Positions 1-10,821 of a stretch of DNA of 35,398 bases are shown one piece after another. Origin of the DNA: Chloroflexota bacterium (lineage in GTDB: Bacteria; Chloroflexota; Anaerolineae; Anaerolineales; Anaerolineaceae). Within the stretch, counting starts at the first letter, position 1, and each line of letters starts with the position of its first letter. The notes beneath the pieces were generated by a model. It made no database searches. It was not told the DNA's origin and was given only the letters and a program-made list of their open reading frames with translations. A program made the position numbers and the translations under genes. The stretch spans positions 1-35,398 of the forward strand of contig JAAZNW010000007.1 of NCBI GenBank assembly GCA_012798065.1. Direction: 5' to 3'.

Positions 1-620
1 CAGGCGCCCAGGTCAAATTGAAAGACGGCCGCACCCTCTATATCCGCGAAGCCCGCCGTGAAGAAGCTCCCAGGATGATGGAATATATGAAGCGCCTGAT
101 GGACGTGGACCATGATTTCTACGACATCGTGGGAGCCCGTGTCTATTCTGAGATCCTTGGCTGGTATCGTCATCGCCTTAAAGACCCCTATACTCTGGTT
201 GGTCTCATTGATGGGGTTTGGGCTGGCTTTGCCAATGGTCGGGTGATGAATGAGAAGGTGAACGTCAGCCTGCACACCATGGCTTTGCTGCGTGGCGGTC
301 GTATCGGCGCGGTGATGTACTACGCCAAGGCGTATTACGCGTTCGAGATGATAGGTAACACCGAGTGGTGGGCGACTTACGAATCCTACAACGGATGGCT
401 GCGTTGGGGTCTCGGTATGGCACAGCCTTCTTATCCCTGGCCGGAAGTCCAGCATGAGCTGGGTGGCGCGCGTGTTTACTACATCACCAAAAAGTACTGG
501 GATCAGCTGGTCAAGGCATATGTTCAGCAGATGGCTGGCGCAGAACTGGATTTCAATGTGCCCGATGCTGTTCGACAGGCAAACGAGGAAATGATCGTTC
601 CTGAAGAGATCCTGGTCTGA
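1..620 (+). CDS. Hypothetical protein, possibly GNAT-like acyltransferase; 5'-truncated at the window edge
   Basis: Open frame continues upstream of the listed TTG (GAQVKLKDGRTLYIREA...) to the window edge; IREA start resembles GNAT N-termini, but family not certain. Confidence 0.5.
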   Translation, partial: GAQVKLKDGRTLYIREARREEAPRMMEYMKRLMDVDHDFYDIVGARVYSEILGWYRHRLKDPYTLVGLIDGVWAGFANGRVMNEKVNVSLHTMALLRGGRIGAVMYYAKAYYAFEMIGNTEWWATYESYNGWLRWGLGMAQPSYPWPEVQHELGGARVYYITKKYWDQLVKAYVQQMAGAELDFNVPDAVRQANEEMIVPEEILV

Positions 621-637
621 CAGGCTTGCATTACGCG

Positions 638-670
638 AAAAAACAGGAGCCGAATCTGGCTCCTGTTTTT
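638..670. terminator. Rho-independent, probably bidirectional terminator between convergent genes
   Basis: AAAAAACAGGAGCC-GAATCT-GGCTCCTGTTTTT: 10 bp stem flanked by A and T tracts between stops at 620 (+) and 680 (-). Confidence 0.85.
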
Positions 671-679
671 ATTCTCAGA

Positions 680-1564
680 CTAAACGAGCAGCGAATCCAG
701 CCCGTACGAGATACCAATGAGGGTATCAACCCCTGAAGAGTGACCGAAATCCACCAGATGTCTTGCCTTTTCAATCCCAAAGGCCACCTCGGGGGTGAAA
801 AGGTGGTCTATCAACGTTAAAAATATTTCTTCCGCCCAACCACGCCCTGCGTATTCCAACCGGTTGGCTGAGATCGTGGTTGTTTTCTTAAATGCCAGCC
901 GGGTAAGTTCTTGCCACCATTCATTCAATAATCCTGGCTCAGAGTTGACGGATTGCAGGTAGCGGTAATGGTACAGCAGAAAGCCGGTGAGGAAGTCATC
1001 GCCTGATGGGGTCAACCCGCCGCCAGCGCCAAGGATTTTTTCAGCCGAAGCGAAAAAACCCTCTTTATTTTGACTTCGATAAGCCAGCACTATCTGGCGA
1101 GCCGCGTGATGAATTTCGCGCTGAAAGACCTCCGTCTGGTCGTCCGGCTGCCCTACCAGGAAGAGAAACCCCTTATCAGGATCGATGCTTTTGATCGTGT
1201 CGAGCAATAAATTGGCACGTAGTCGCTGTTCCTGCAGAGAAGCCACCATCCTCGCAGGTTGAGGTGGATGCCACACAGCCGCCCCGTGGGTGAGCAGCGT
1301 AATCTCCCGCCCACTGAACACGATCTCATTCTTGTTCGTTTCAAACGTGTCACCTGGCTGCAGCCGGGTAAAAAGTTGCCCAATCGAGTTAAGAGTGAGG
1401 TTAAACGGGCTGCGGTAATCTGAATTAGTCAGGAAAAGCACCCTGTCATCAGTGCGCAGAAAAGCCCCCTTGGAGGTCACCCCGGCTACCCACCTGCGAG
1501 CCGCTGCCTTCATCAGGGATTCCTGCGCTGCGGCTCCTATCAAGCGTACCTTGATCGTTTCCAC
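680..1564 (-). CDS. DUF2877 domain protein (AllH-like family)
   Basis: 294 aa; contains LGAGGGLTPSGDDFLTGFL, the DUF2877-type motif. Confidence 0.75.
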   Translation of the reverse strand: METIKVRLIGAAAQESLMKAAARRWVAGVTSKGAFLRTDDRVLFLTNSDYRSPFNLTLNSIGQLFTRLQPGDTFETNKNEIVFSGREITLLTHGAAVWHPPQPARMVASLQEQRLRANLLLDTIKSIDPDKGFLFLVGQPDDQTEVFQREIHHAARQIVLAYRSQNKEGFFASAEKILGAGGGLTPSGDDFLTGFLLYHYRYLQSVNSEPGLLNEWWQELTRLAFKKTTTISANRLEYAGRGWAEEIFLTLIDHLFTPEVAFGIEKARHLVDFGHSSGVDTLIGISYGLDSLLV

Positions 1565-1610
1565 TCCTTAACACCCTCCGTTCTTGAACCAATCCATCAA
1601 ACCACGGTAT

Positions 1611-1636
1611 AAAATTACACTCCCTTGAGGGAGTGT
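1611..1636 (-). terminator. Terminator immediately after tRNA-Phe
   Basis: Minus strand ACACTCCC-TCAA-GGGAGTGT-AATTTT directly after the tRNA CCA. Confidence 0.7.
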
Positions 1637-1637
1637 A

Positions 1638-1713
1638 TGGTGCCGAGAGCCAGGATCGGACTGGCGACCCCACAATTTTCAGTCGTGTGCTCTACCAACT
1701 GAGCTATCTCGGC
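1638..1713 (-). tRNA. tRNA-Phe (anticodon GAA)
   Basis: Reverse complement GCCGAGATAGCTCAGTTGGTAGAGCACACGACTGAAAATTGTGGGGTCGCCAGTCCGATCCTGGCTCTCGGCACCA: 76 nt cloverleaf, loop CTGAAAA, encoded CCA. Confidence 0.95.
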
Positions 1714-1724
1714 AGGTAAGGCCA

Positions 1725-1753
1725 ATTCTACCCGACGCTCCAAGGATTGTCAA
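1725..1753 (-). promoter_or_regulatory. Sigma70-type promoter for tRNA-Phe
   Basis: Minus strand TTGACA (1748-1753), 17 nt spacer, TAGAAT (1725-1730), just upstream of the tRNA 5' end at 1713. Confidence 0.75.
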
Positions 1754-1758
1754 GAAAT

Positions 1759-3333
1759 TCACCCAGAACCATCAGGTTGCTGCTTTTTCTTACGCGCTGT
1801 GAACCATTTATATCCATCCCAGAGCAACCCGCTGAGCAAGATCCCAGCAGATGCCAGGGTGATTATCAGTGCCATATCAAAGAAACCTAAATATCCTTTG
1901 ATTATATGGTAACGGAGCAAATACCAAAGCAAAATGACCGAAAAGAACACCAGCACCACTCCCGTCCAGCGCAGGAACCAGGCCAGATGACCCTGCCTGA
2001 TGCGCTGCCAGCACCAACCAAGCAGCAGGGCAAACCATGGGATGAGCAGCGCGCGATAGCGCGGGTTGTCCCAGAGGTCTCCTCCAGCGCGAAGAGAAGT
2101 GACAACCGTCCACGCGGTTAACGCCAGCGCAATAAACGCCATCAACCAGCGTTCTGAACGCGGTTTGGCCTTCCAAACGGCAAAGAACCCGTAAAGCAAG
2201 AAGGGGAGCATGAACCACCACCCTAACCCCCGGATGATCGCGGTTACACGCCAGAACGGCAATGAAGGATAAACGAGCGCGGCTGGCAAGAAAGGCTGGG
2301 CCAAACCATAAAAAGTGGTCAGTGGAATATGCCACTTTTCATCTATCAGTTTAAACAACGCCGCAATTAAGCCTGAAGCAGTACGGGTTAAGTAAGCATC
2401 GTAATAGACCGTGGGTTTGACCCATATATACCCGGCTGTTAAGGCCGCAATACTCGCGAGGATAAGCAGTATGATTCCTGTTGTCTTGCTGCGCGGCGTT
2501 TTCTGTTCAGTTATCCATTCGATCAACCCCCACATTATCAGCAATCCCGCCAGGAGCCCTCCCAATGGAAGCGAGATCGCCAGAGAAACACCCATCAGTA
2601 GAAAGAAGAAAAGCAGCTTTCGCGTGGTTTTCTCGCGCCTGGTGACAACCATCAAAAAGGCAATGCAGAAAAGCCCAATCAAGAAAGGCTCCCGCATCTG
2701 CGAGCTGCCCAACAACACACTATCAGGGTAGAGTGTGTAAAACCAGGCGGCAACCCGGGCAACACCGGCTCCCCAACGGCGTTTCAGCGCATCATACAGG
2801 AAAGGCACCCCCACGCTCATAGTCATGGCGGCCAGAATCGTAGTGAACAGCGGGCGCGGTTCATCCACGCTGAATAAGCGATAGAGCGAGGCTGAAATAA
2901 ACTGCAGTCCTCCGTACTGGTCTCTGCTGTTCTTGCTGGAAAATATAGAGACCAATGGCGTTTCACTTTTCGCCCATACAAGTGCCTGGGTGTCACGGTG
3001 ATACGCGTCACTGTAAACATAACCAGCGTTCTCCACCTCGTTGTCGTTACCAATCTGCGGTAAAGCAATATAGATGAAAAGACCAAGGAATACGCGTAAG
3101 AAAAAACATACCAGCAGTAAGACAGCCAGCCATCTGCCACCCTGGAAAAAACGCCAGGTCTTGATCAACAAAAACAGGCTGACCCATAGCAGCAGCCAGC
3201 TGCCAAACCAGGCTTCGAAGAATGGCGCACGTTGGAACACTGCCATACCTATACTGATGGCCAGCGCAGCAATCAATGTGAGAAGGAGGTCGCGAGTAGT
3301 AATGCTGAGCTTTTTCATCGGAAAAACAATCAT
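1759..3333 (-). CDS. Polytopic membrane protein, GT39/ArnT-like (GT-C fold) candidate glycosyltransferase
   Basis: 524 aa with many hydrophobic segments and a GT39-like layout; the first or second Met may be the start. Confidence 0.6.
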   Translation of the reverse strand: MIVFPMKKLSITTRDLLLTLIAALAISIGMAVFQRAPFFEAWFGSWLLLWVSLFLLIKTWRFFQGGRWLAVLLLVCFFLRVFLGLFIYIALPQIGNDNEVENAGYVYSDAYHRDTQALVWAKSETPLVSIFSSKNSRDQYGGLQFISASLYRLFSVDEPRPLFTTILAAMTMSVGVPFLYDALKRRWGAGVARVAAWFYTLYPDSVLLGSSQMREPFLIGLFCIAFLMVVTRREKTTRKLLFFFLLMGVSLAISLPLGGLLAGLLIMWGLIEWITEQKTPRSKTTGIILLILASIAALTAGYIWVKPTVYYDAYLTRTASGLIAALFKLIDEKWHIPLTTFYGLAQPFLPAALVYPSLPFWRVTAIIRGLGWWFMLPFLLYGFFAVWKAKPRSERWLMAFIALALTAWTVVTSLRAGGDLWDNPRYRALLIPWFALLLGWCWQRIRQGHLAWFLRWTGVVLVFFSVILLWYLLRYHIIKGYLGFFDMALIITLASAGILLSGLLWDGYKWFTARKKKQQPDGSG

Positions 3334-3344
3334 TCAGGGTAGCT

Positions 3345-3355
3345 GTTATTATAAC
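3345..3355 (-). promoter_or_regulatory. Candidate -10 (TATAAT) embedded in palindrome GTTATAATAAC upstream of the 3333 (-) gene
   Basis: Plus strand gttattataac; reverse complement contains TATAAT at 3348-3353; no convincing -35 seen. Confidence 0.35.
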
Positions 3356-3885
3356 TTGGAAAAACACCCGGAGAAAAGCAAAGAAAATGACCATCAGCAA
3401 ACTGCTGTTATGCCAATTCAGTACAAAATGAACCAACCGGTTTTTGCCCAATCACAACACCTTCTTTTCCGGCGAAAAATGAACGCGGATTCTTGCGCAA
3501 ATAGATGGGTTTGAGAAAGGAGTCGCGTATGACCACGGCTTAGGAGTTGGCGTCAATTTTCTTTACAGAGATTTTTCGCTTTTTCGCTGGGGGAAGGTCA
3601 CATGAAGCGCGGGTGACACCTTCCTGAAGGCTCTCATCCATATTCTAAGAATGGAAGCCCGCCTTGCGGGTGAATCACCACTGAAGTGCAGCAAGCATGC
3701 GCCGGCCAGGCCTTGCTGCCCGCAGCCCTTTCTTCCTGGGTTCAGAAAACCAGTGAATTGCGTCAGCGCATGCACAATCTAATAAAGACCATTTTTCGAT
3801 TTGAAGAGTTGAAAGGTGATTTACGGGTTCCGTGCCATGGTGTTTGGTAATGAAACCCCTGGTGAACCAAAAATGACCTGGGGAG

Positions 3886-3958
3886 TGGGCCCGGCAGGGA
3901 TCGAACCTGCGACAAAGCGGTTATGAGCCGCCTGCTCTAACCACTGAGCTACGGGCCC
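3886..3958 (-). tRNA. tRNA with CAT anticodon; body resembles tRNA-Ile2 (lysidine type) more than elongator Met
   Basis: Reverse complement GGGCCCGTAGCTCAGTGGTTAGAGCAGGCGGCTCATAACCGCTTTGTCGCAGGTTCGATCCCTGCCGGGCCCA; loop CTCATAA; CCA not encoded. Confidence 0.9.
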
Positions 3959-3972
3959 CAATACCCGCATCG

Positions 3973-3981
3973 ATTATAACA
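3973..3981 (-). promoter_or_regulatory. Extended -10 candidate for the CAT tRNA
   Basis: Minus strand TGTTATAAT, about 15 nt upstream of the tRNA 5' end. Confidence 0.45.
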
Positions 3982-4104
3982 TTAAGAAATTGAACCGTGC
4001 TCGCAACTCATTTCAAGGGGTTCTGCACAGCGGAATCCCCTTTCTCAACAATTGTTGCTTTCTTCACCATATGCTGAGGTACTCCCCTGGGCCATCCCCG
4101 TCCC

Positions 4105-4133
4105 TTGACCCTTCATCAAGCAGCGTTTATAAT
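4105..4133 (+). promoter_or_regulatory. Sigma70-type promoter for the locus
   Basis: TTGACC (4105-4110), 17 nt spacer, TATAAT (4128-4133); supports translation start at 4158 rather than the longer ORF start at 3990. Confidence 0.8.
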
Positions 4134-4157
4134 TCAATGATTGAATATTGGAGATTC

Positions 4158-5580
<1,423 letters not shown>

Positions 5581-5588
5581 AAGCACGA

Positions 5589-6446
5589 ATGACAACTGTC
5601 AACACGCTTGAACAGAAGAGAAAGCCGCCTGTGGTAGTCATCCAGCCATCCCGCGGTTGGGTGGGGCTCAAGCTCAAAGACCTGTGGCTCTATCGCGAAC
5701 TGGTGTACTTTCTCACCTGGCGGGATATCAAAGTCCGCTACAAACAATCCGTGCTCGGCATTTTGTGGGCCATTCTCAAACCTTTTATGGCGATGGTGGT
5801 GTTTACCATCTTTTTTGGGAATTTCGCCAAGATCCCGTCTGACGGTGTACCCTACCCCATCTTCTCCTACACGGCTACCTTGCCCTGGGAGCTCTTCGCT
5901 GCCGCGTTGGGGGTTGCCAGTCGTTCGATGGTTTCAAACAGCAATATGGTATCCAAGATCTATTTTCCACGCATGATCATCCCGCTGGCATCGGTGATGT
6001 CCAGCGTGGTGGACTTCTTCATCGGTTTCACTATTCTCATTGGTATGATGATCTTCTATAAAGTAACCCCTACTATTGCCACCTTGTGGCTGCCGCTGCT
6101 CATCCTGCTGGCGCTGATTACCGCACTTGGTGTGGGTTTTTGGTCTTCAGCGCTTATGGTAAGGTACAGAGATGTTGGTTACATTATGCCCTTCATCGCC
6201 AATCTTTGGATGTACCTCACCCCCGTGGTCTATCCTTCCAGTATGATCCCGGAAAAGTGGCGACTGCTCTACGCGCTTAACCCCATGACTGGCGTGGTTG
6301 AAGGTTTTCGTTATGCCCTATTGGGCACCACGCAATCTGTTTCTGGGGGGATGATACTGGTATCCTCCCTGATTGCCATCGCCGTGTTAATTAGCGGTAT
6401 GTTCTACTTCCGGCGTATGGAAAAGCAATTCGCCGACATGATTTAA
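5589..6446 (+). CDS. ABC-2 type polysaccharide exporter permease (Wzm-like)
   Basis: LVYFLTWRDIKVRYKQSVLGILWAILKPFMAMVVFTIFFG; multi-TM; followed by the matching ATPase; ATG at 5589 preferred over 5553. Confidence 0.92.
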   Translation: MTTVNTLEQKRKPPVVVIQPSRGWVGLKLKDLWLYRELVYFLTWRDIKVRYKQSVLGILWAILKPFMAMVVFTIFFGNFAKIPSDGVPYPIFSYTATLPWELFAAALGVASRSMVSNSNMVSKIYFPRMIIPLASVMSSVVDFFIGFTILIGMMIFYKVTPTIATLWLPLLILLALITALGVGFWSSALMVRYRDVGYIMPFIANLWMYLTPVVYPSSMIPEKWRLLYALNPMTGVVEGFRYALLGTTQSVSGGMILVSSLIAIAVLISGMFYFRRMEKQFADMI

Positions 6447-6457
6447 AGGACCTGTTA

Positions 6458-7723
6458 ATGAGCAACCTGGCTGTCCGCGTTGAAGACATAGGGAAACAAT
6501 ACAATATTTTTCAGGAAACCGCCCGTTACATCACGCTGCGTGAAAAGATCGTCGAAACCCTCAAGACTCCGGTGAAGACCCTGCTTAACCCTACCGGCAG
6601 CGAGAAGTTTTGGGCGCTCAGGCACGTGGACTTCACCCTTGACCATGGGCAGGTGCTGGGGGTCATCGGCAAGAACGGCGCCGGTAAAAGCACCCTGCTT
6701 AAAATCCTGTCGCGCGTGGTCGAACCAACTGAAGGTTTGGCTGAGATCCACGGTCGGGTGGGCTCGTTGCTTGAAGTAGGAACTGGGTTTCACCCTGAAC
6801 TCACCGGCCGCGAAAATATCTTCCTCAACGGCGCCATCCTTGGTATGAAGAAATCCGAAATCGAGAGAAAATTCGACGAGATTGTTGCTTTTTCAGAAAT
6901 CGAGAAGTTCATCGACACACCGGTAAAACGTTATTCCAGCGGCATGTACATGCGCCTGGCTTTCGCTGTTTCAGCCCACCTTGAACCAGAGATACTGGTG
7001 GTGGATGAAGTGCTCGCGGTGGGAGATGCTGAATTCCAGCGCAAATGCCTGGGTAAGATGAGCGATGTCGCATCAGAAGGGCGAACCGTGATTTTTGTCA
7101 GCCACAATATGTCCGCCATTCAGCGTCTCACACAGGAGTGCATTATCCTGGACAAAGGCGCGATGGTGCTGCGCGCGCGCACCCCCGAAGCGGTGGATTA
7201 TTACCTCACCAATGATTTTTCCGCCAGCGGAGAACGGCGCTACACGGAAGAAGAGTCCTCTTCTGCTGCGTATCCTTTCAAACCTATCGCGGTGCGTGTA
7301 AAAAATCCCTCCGGGCAGGTAACAGACAGCCTGTTTTCAGTAGACCCTCTGACCATTGAAGTGGAGTATCAGCTCGACGCTGACATCACCGGTTTGCGTA
7401 TCGGCATCTACATGATGACCTCGCGCGGAGAATTCATTTTCACATCCTTTGACACCGATGAACCGGAAAAATTCCAATCCATGAGCATGCGCAAGGCGGG
7501 TCATTACATCAGCCGCTGTGTCATCCCCGCAGATACCTTCAACGAAGGACGTTTTGTGATCGGTATCAACGCCAGCTCTTATATGGTTAAACGGTATTTC
7601 AGCGATGAACGCGCTATGAACTTTAGTATCAACACCACTGGCGCACCTGGTATGCACTGGGTGGAAATCCGCCACGGTCCTATCCGCCCCAGACTTGACT
7701 GGAGAATTGAGGAAATCGCGTAA
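6458..7723 (+). CDS. ABC polysaccharide exporter ATPase (Wzt-like) with C-terminal carbohydrate-binding-type domain
   Basis: Walker A GKNGAGKST, signature KRYSSGMYMRLAF, Walker B ILVVDEVLAVGD; ~180 aa C-terminal extension typical of Wzt_C. Confidence 0.93.
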   Translation: MSNLAVRVEDIGKQYNIFQETARYITLREKIVETLKTPVKTLLNPTGSEKFWALRHVDFTLDHGQVLGVIGKNGAGKSTLLKILSRVVEPTEGLAEIHGRVGSLLEVGTGFHPELTGRENIFLNGAILGMKKSEIERKFDEIVAFSEIEKFIDTPVKRYSSGMYMRLAFAVSAHLEPEILVVDEVLAVGDAEFQRKCLGKMSDVASEGRTVIFVSHNMSAIQRLTQECIILDKGAMVLRARTPEAVDYYLTNDFSASGERRYTEEESSSAAYPFKPIAVRVKNPSGQVTDSLFSVDPLTIEVEYQLDADITGLRIGIYMMTSRGEFIFTSFDTDEPEKFQSMSMRKAGHYISRCVIPADTFNEGRFVIGINASSYMVKRYFSDERAMNFSINTTGAPGMHWVEIRHGPIRPRLDWRIEEIA

Positions 7724-9304
7724 ATGGCGAGCAACAAAGAGCTACTAAAGAAAATCCTGGGGGAGCTTCCATTGACAGCCGAGGTTTACCAGTTGCTGCA
7801 GCAATCTGATCGCCCGCTGCCGAATCATTTTTCGTTGCGCAACATCCGAAAGGTACTTCCTGAAGCAGTGGCGGCTGTACAAAAGTCATGCGCTCAATAC
7901 CCTGCGGGCAAGAACGTATTCATCTTCGCATCCACCCATTACTGGCTGGAGCATGGCGTGATAACCGGATTGGCGCTTTCAGGGCTCGGTCACGATGTGA
8001 CCATCGGCTATTACCCTTACGGTCGTTGGGATTTCAATTCTCCGCAGTTTGACGTGCGGCGCCAAAGTGTATATTCAGCCACCGTCTTGCGTCCAGCCTC
8101 CGCGGTGATGAATTTCGAAAACCTGCTACACACCCATTCTTCATTCTCATTGCTGCCTGAGGCCCTGCAACAGGCTGTTGACCAGGTGACTGACTTCGAC
8201 TACATGTACGCGTTCCAGACAGAAGAAGTGAATAGGGAAGACCCTTTTTACCTATTCAGGCATGAGCGCAATCTACACGCGGCGAAATCGTTACTCACCT
8301 ACCTGCGTTCGTTGAAGACTGAAGTTGCCATCATCCCGAATGGCACGATCCTCGAATTTGGAATCGCATATAAGGTATGCGGTTACCTGAAGATTCCCAC
8401 CACAACTTACGAGTTCAGCGATAAACGCCATTCGATGTGGCTGGCGCATAACCAGGAAATCATGCAGCAGAACACTGATGAGCTGTGGAAAACCCACGCC
8501 AATTATCAACTCACCAACGCTGACCTTGAGGAATTAAAGGTACTGCTCTCTTCACGGAAAAACGCCTCCACTTATGGTGATTTTTCTCGCCAGTGGCAGC
8601 GGGTTCCCGCTGAAGGACAGGCAGCCATTCAGGCGAAACTGGGGTTTGATGGAAAGCCCATCGTCCTGTTGGCTACCAACGTCCTCGGCGACAGCCTTAC
8701 CCTGGGGAGGAACACCTTCTCCAGGTCCATGTCTGAGTGGATCATTCGCACCATCCAGTATTTCATTGAAAAACCTGAAGTGCAACTGGTTATCCGCATC
8801 CATCCGGGTGAAGCCTTGATCAAGCATGGCAGTATTCTGGACCTTATTCGAAAAACGCTGCCAACCTTGCCGCCGCATATTCACCTTATTGAACCGCTGG
8901 CTGAAGTGAACACATACGACCTGATGGATATTGCCGATTTGGGGTTGGTATACACCACCACCGTTGGGCTCGAAATGGCGATGCGCGGCATTCCTGTCAT
9001 TGTGGCAGGTAAAACCCACTACCGCAACCGCGGCTTCACCCATGATCCCAACACCTGGGTGGACTACTTCAAGCTGCTCAACAGGCTGCTGACCTGTTTA
9101 CGTGAATGCCGCCTGCAGGAAGACCAGGTCAACCTCGCCTGGAAATACGCTTACCTGTTCTTTTTCAAGTATCCCCTGCCGTTTCCCTGGCATATGACGC
9201 GCCTGAAAGAAGATCTCGAGGAATATCCATTAGAATACGTGCTTTCAGAGCCTGGTTTAGAGAAATTTCGTTCAACGCTTCAACTGCTGCTCTCTACAAG
9301 ATAA
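7724..9304 (+). CDS. Capsule-polysaccharide-biosynthesis-type (KpsS/KpsC-like) protein
   Basis: LVIRIHPGEALI ... DLGLVYTTTVGLEMAMRGIPVIVAGKTHYRNRGFTHDP; resembles 23566-25176. Confidence 0.65.
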   Translation: MASNKELLKKILGELPLTAEVYQLLQQSDRPLPNHFSLRNIRKVLPEAVAAVQKSCAQYPAGKNVFIFASTHYWLEHGVITGLALSGLGHDVTIGYYPYGRWDFNSPQFDVRRQSVYSATVLRPASAVMNFENLLHTHSSFSLLPEALQQAVDQVTDFDYMYAFQTEEVNREDPFYLFRHERNLHAAKSLLTYLRSLKTEVAIIPNGTILEFGIAYKVCGYLKIPTTTYEFSDKRHSMWLAHNQEIMQQNTDELWKTHANYQLTNADLEELKVLLSSRKNASTYGDFSRQWQRVPAEGQAAIQAKLGFDGKPIVLLATNVLGDSLTLGRNTFSRSMSEWIIRTIQYFIEKPEVQLVIRIHPGEALIKHGSILDLIRKTLPTLPPHIHLIEPLAEVNTYDLMDIADLGLVYTTTVGLEMAMRGIPVIVAGKTHYRNRGFTHDPNTWVDYFKLLNRLLTCLRECRLQEDQVNLAWKYAYLFFFKYPLPFPWHMTRLKEDLEEYPLEYVLSEPGLEKFRSTLQLLLSTR

Positions 9305-9312
9305 AGAGGTAG

Positions 9313-10821
9313 ATGATGGATGATCAAGAATATGAAAACCTGCTTTTCAGGCGGCAGTATTTTATAGGTCCTAAAGAATTAGGGATTTCCGGTTGGAACC
9401 TTACTCACCTGCCGGATGGCAAAATCCTGAGCGCTCACCCTGAACTGGAAGTTACTGATTGGAATGGAAAGCACACGCGTTACGTTCTCATCGGCTACAT
9501 TTTTGATCCTTTCCATCCTGAGCGCACAAATCAAGGCATTTTAGAGGCAATTGACCGCTGCAAAACCGATACCGGGTCAATCTTCGAGATGCTTGAAGAC
9601 AAAAGCGGGCATTATGTGCTATTCGTTTACGATGATGAAATGAACATTGCTCTCACTGACGCCTGCGGGATCAAGCAAATCTCATACTACTGTGATGAGA
9701 ATGGAAAGAGTTATTATTCATCACAACCAGCCCTGATCGCGCAAAAACTCAGCCTCCCCGTTTCGGATGAAGCCATTCACTATATGGACTCGGCGAAATA
9801 TAAGAAAAAGCTGGAGCCCTGGTGGCCGGTGGAGTCTTCACCTTATAAGAGAATAAGGCGTTTGGTGCCGAATCACTATCTGAACCTTGCCACAAACGAG
9901 CAAGTTCGTTTCTGGCCGAATAAGAAGCTGAAGCGTTATTCTCTGAAAGAAGGCACGATCCTGGCTGGGGAGCTATTAAAAGGCATCTGTAAAGCCTGTT
10001 TTCAACGCTACCCCATGGCATTAACCTTTACCGGAGGATACGACTCCCGGGTTCTCTTAGCCGCCTGTAAAGAATTCGCTGATCAGATTGAACTTTTTTC
10101 TATGATTTACCGCAACCTCACAGAACAAAGTGAAGACCTGCGGATTCCCCAGGCAATCGCGGCAGAAAAACAACTCAAGTATCATCAAATTAAATGCGAC
10201 GCGGAAATACCAGCCGGGTTTCAAGATGTCTATGAGCGCAGTAATCAAGGGTATAAAACTGATTGGATGAGCCTTGTGTATGGCAGGTATATCCATTTTC
10301 CTGCCAATGTATTGATCGTCAAAGGCAACATTGCAGAAGTGGCTCGTTGTTCTTTCTGGCAGGATGGCATTTACCCTGTAGAAGTAACTGTGGATACGCT
10401 TGTGGATGCTACCGCCTTAGGACACGAACCCCTTATTTTACAATCCATGGGAAAATGGTTGGATGAAGCCAAACCCACCGAAAAGTTCGGATATAAAATC
10501 ATGGATATTTTCGCCTGGGAGGTGGAGGCAGGGGGGTGGCAGTCTATGAGCCACAATGTTTTTGCTTTGTCGCAGGAAGAATTTTCTCCATTTGGCAACC
10601 GGCGCCTTCTTGATATTATGTTAGGCGTGCACAAGCGCTATCGCTGCTGGCCCGATATTACCCTCGAACAGGAAATCATCAAATACCTCTGGCGTGACCT
10701 TTCACAATACTCCTATTTCTCTTCGTGGAATTTGCATAATTACAAAAAGAAGTTTTATGATGGCGACCTGTTGAATTTCCTGCGCAAGATTAAACTTATA
10801 CTGAAGAGGAGCATTAAATGA
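9313..10821 (+). CDS. Asparagine-synthetase-like ATP-pyrophosphatase protein
   Basis: LTFTGGYDSRVLL PP-loop after a class-II-glutaminase-like N-terminal region; no Cys at the N-terminus. Confidence 0.7.
   Translation: MMDDQEYENLLFRRQYFIGPKELGISGWNLTHLPDGKILSAHPELEVTDWNGKHTRYVLIGYIFDPFHPERTNQGILEAIDRCKTDTGSIFEMLEDKSGHYVLFVYDDEMNIALTDACGIKQISYYCDENGKSYYSSQPALIAQKLSLPVSDEAIHYMDSAKYKKKLEPWWPVESSPYKRIRRLVPNHYLNLATNEQVRFWPNKKLKRYSLKEGTILAGELLKGICKACFQRYPMALTFTGGYDSRVLLAACKEFADQIELFSMIYRNLTEQSEDLRIPQAIAAEKQLKYHQIKCDAEIPAGFQDVYERSNQGYKTDWMSLVYGRYIHFPANVLIVKGNIAEVARCSFWQDGIYPVEVTVDTLVDATALGHEPLILQSMGKWLDEAKPTEKFGYKIMDIFAWEVEAGGWQSMSHNVFALSQEEFSPFGNRRLLDIMLGVHKRYRCWPDITLEQEIIKYLWRDLSQYSYFSSWNLHNYKKKFYDGDLLNFLRKIKLILKRSIK

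Noticed and set aside
1877-2335. 152 aa minus-strand ORF in another frame of the membrane protein
   Set aside because: Overlaps a better-supported membrane protein; no family motif
3074-3514. 146 aa plus-strand ORF spanning the start of the membrane gene
   Set aside because: Mostly antisense to 1759-3333; Lys/Ser-rich without motif
3563-3775. 70 aa minus-strand ORF in the intergenic region
   Set aside because: No RBS or family motif; the region is better described as structured non-coding
3990-4157. N-terminal extension of the regulator ORF
   Set aside because: The strong promoter at 4105-4133 lies inside this stretch, so translation most likely starts at 4158
8552-9043. 163 aa minus-strand ORF
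   Set aside because: Shadow ORF inside the capsule-type gene 7724-9304
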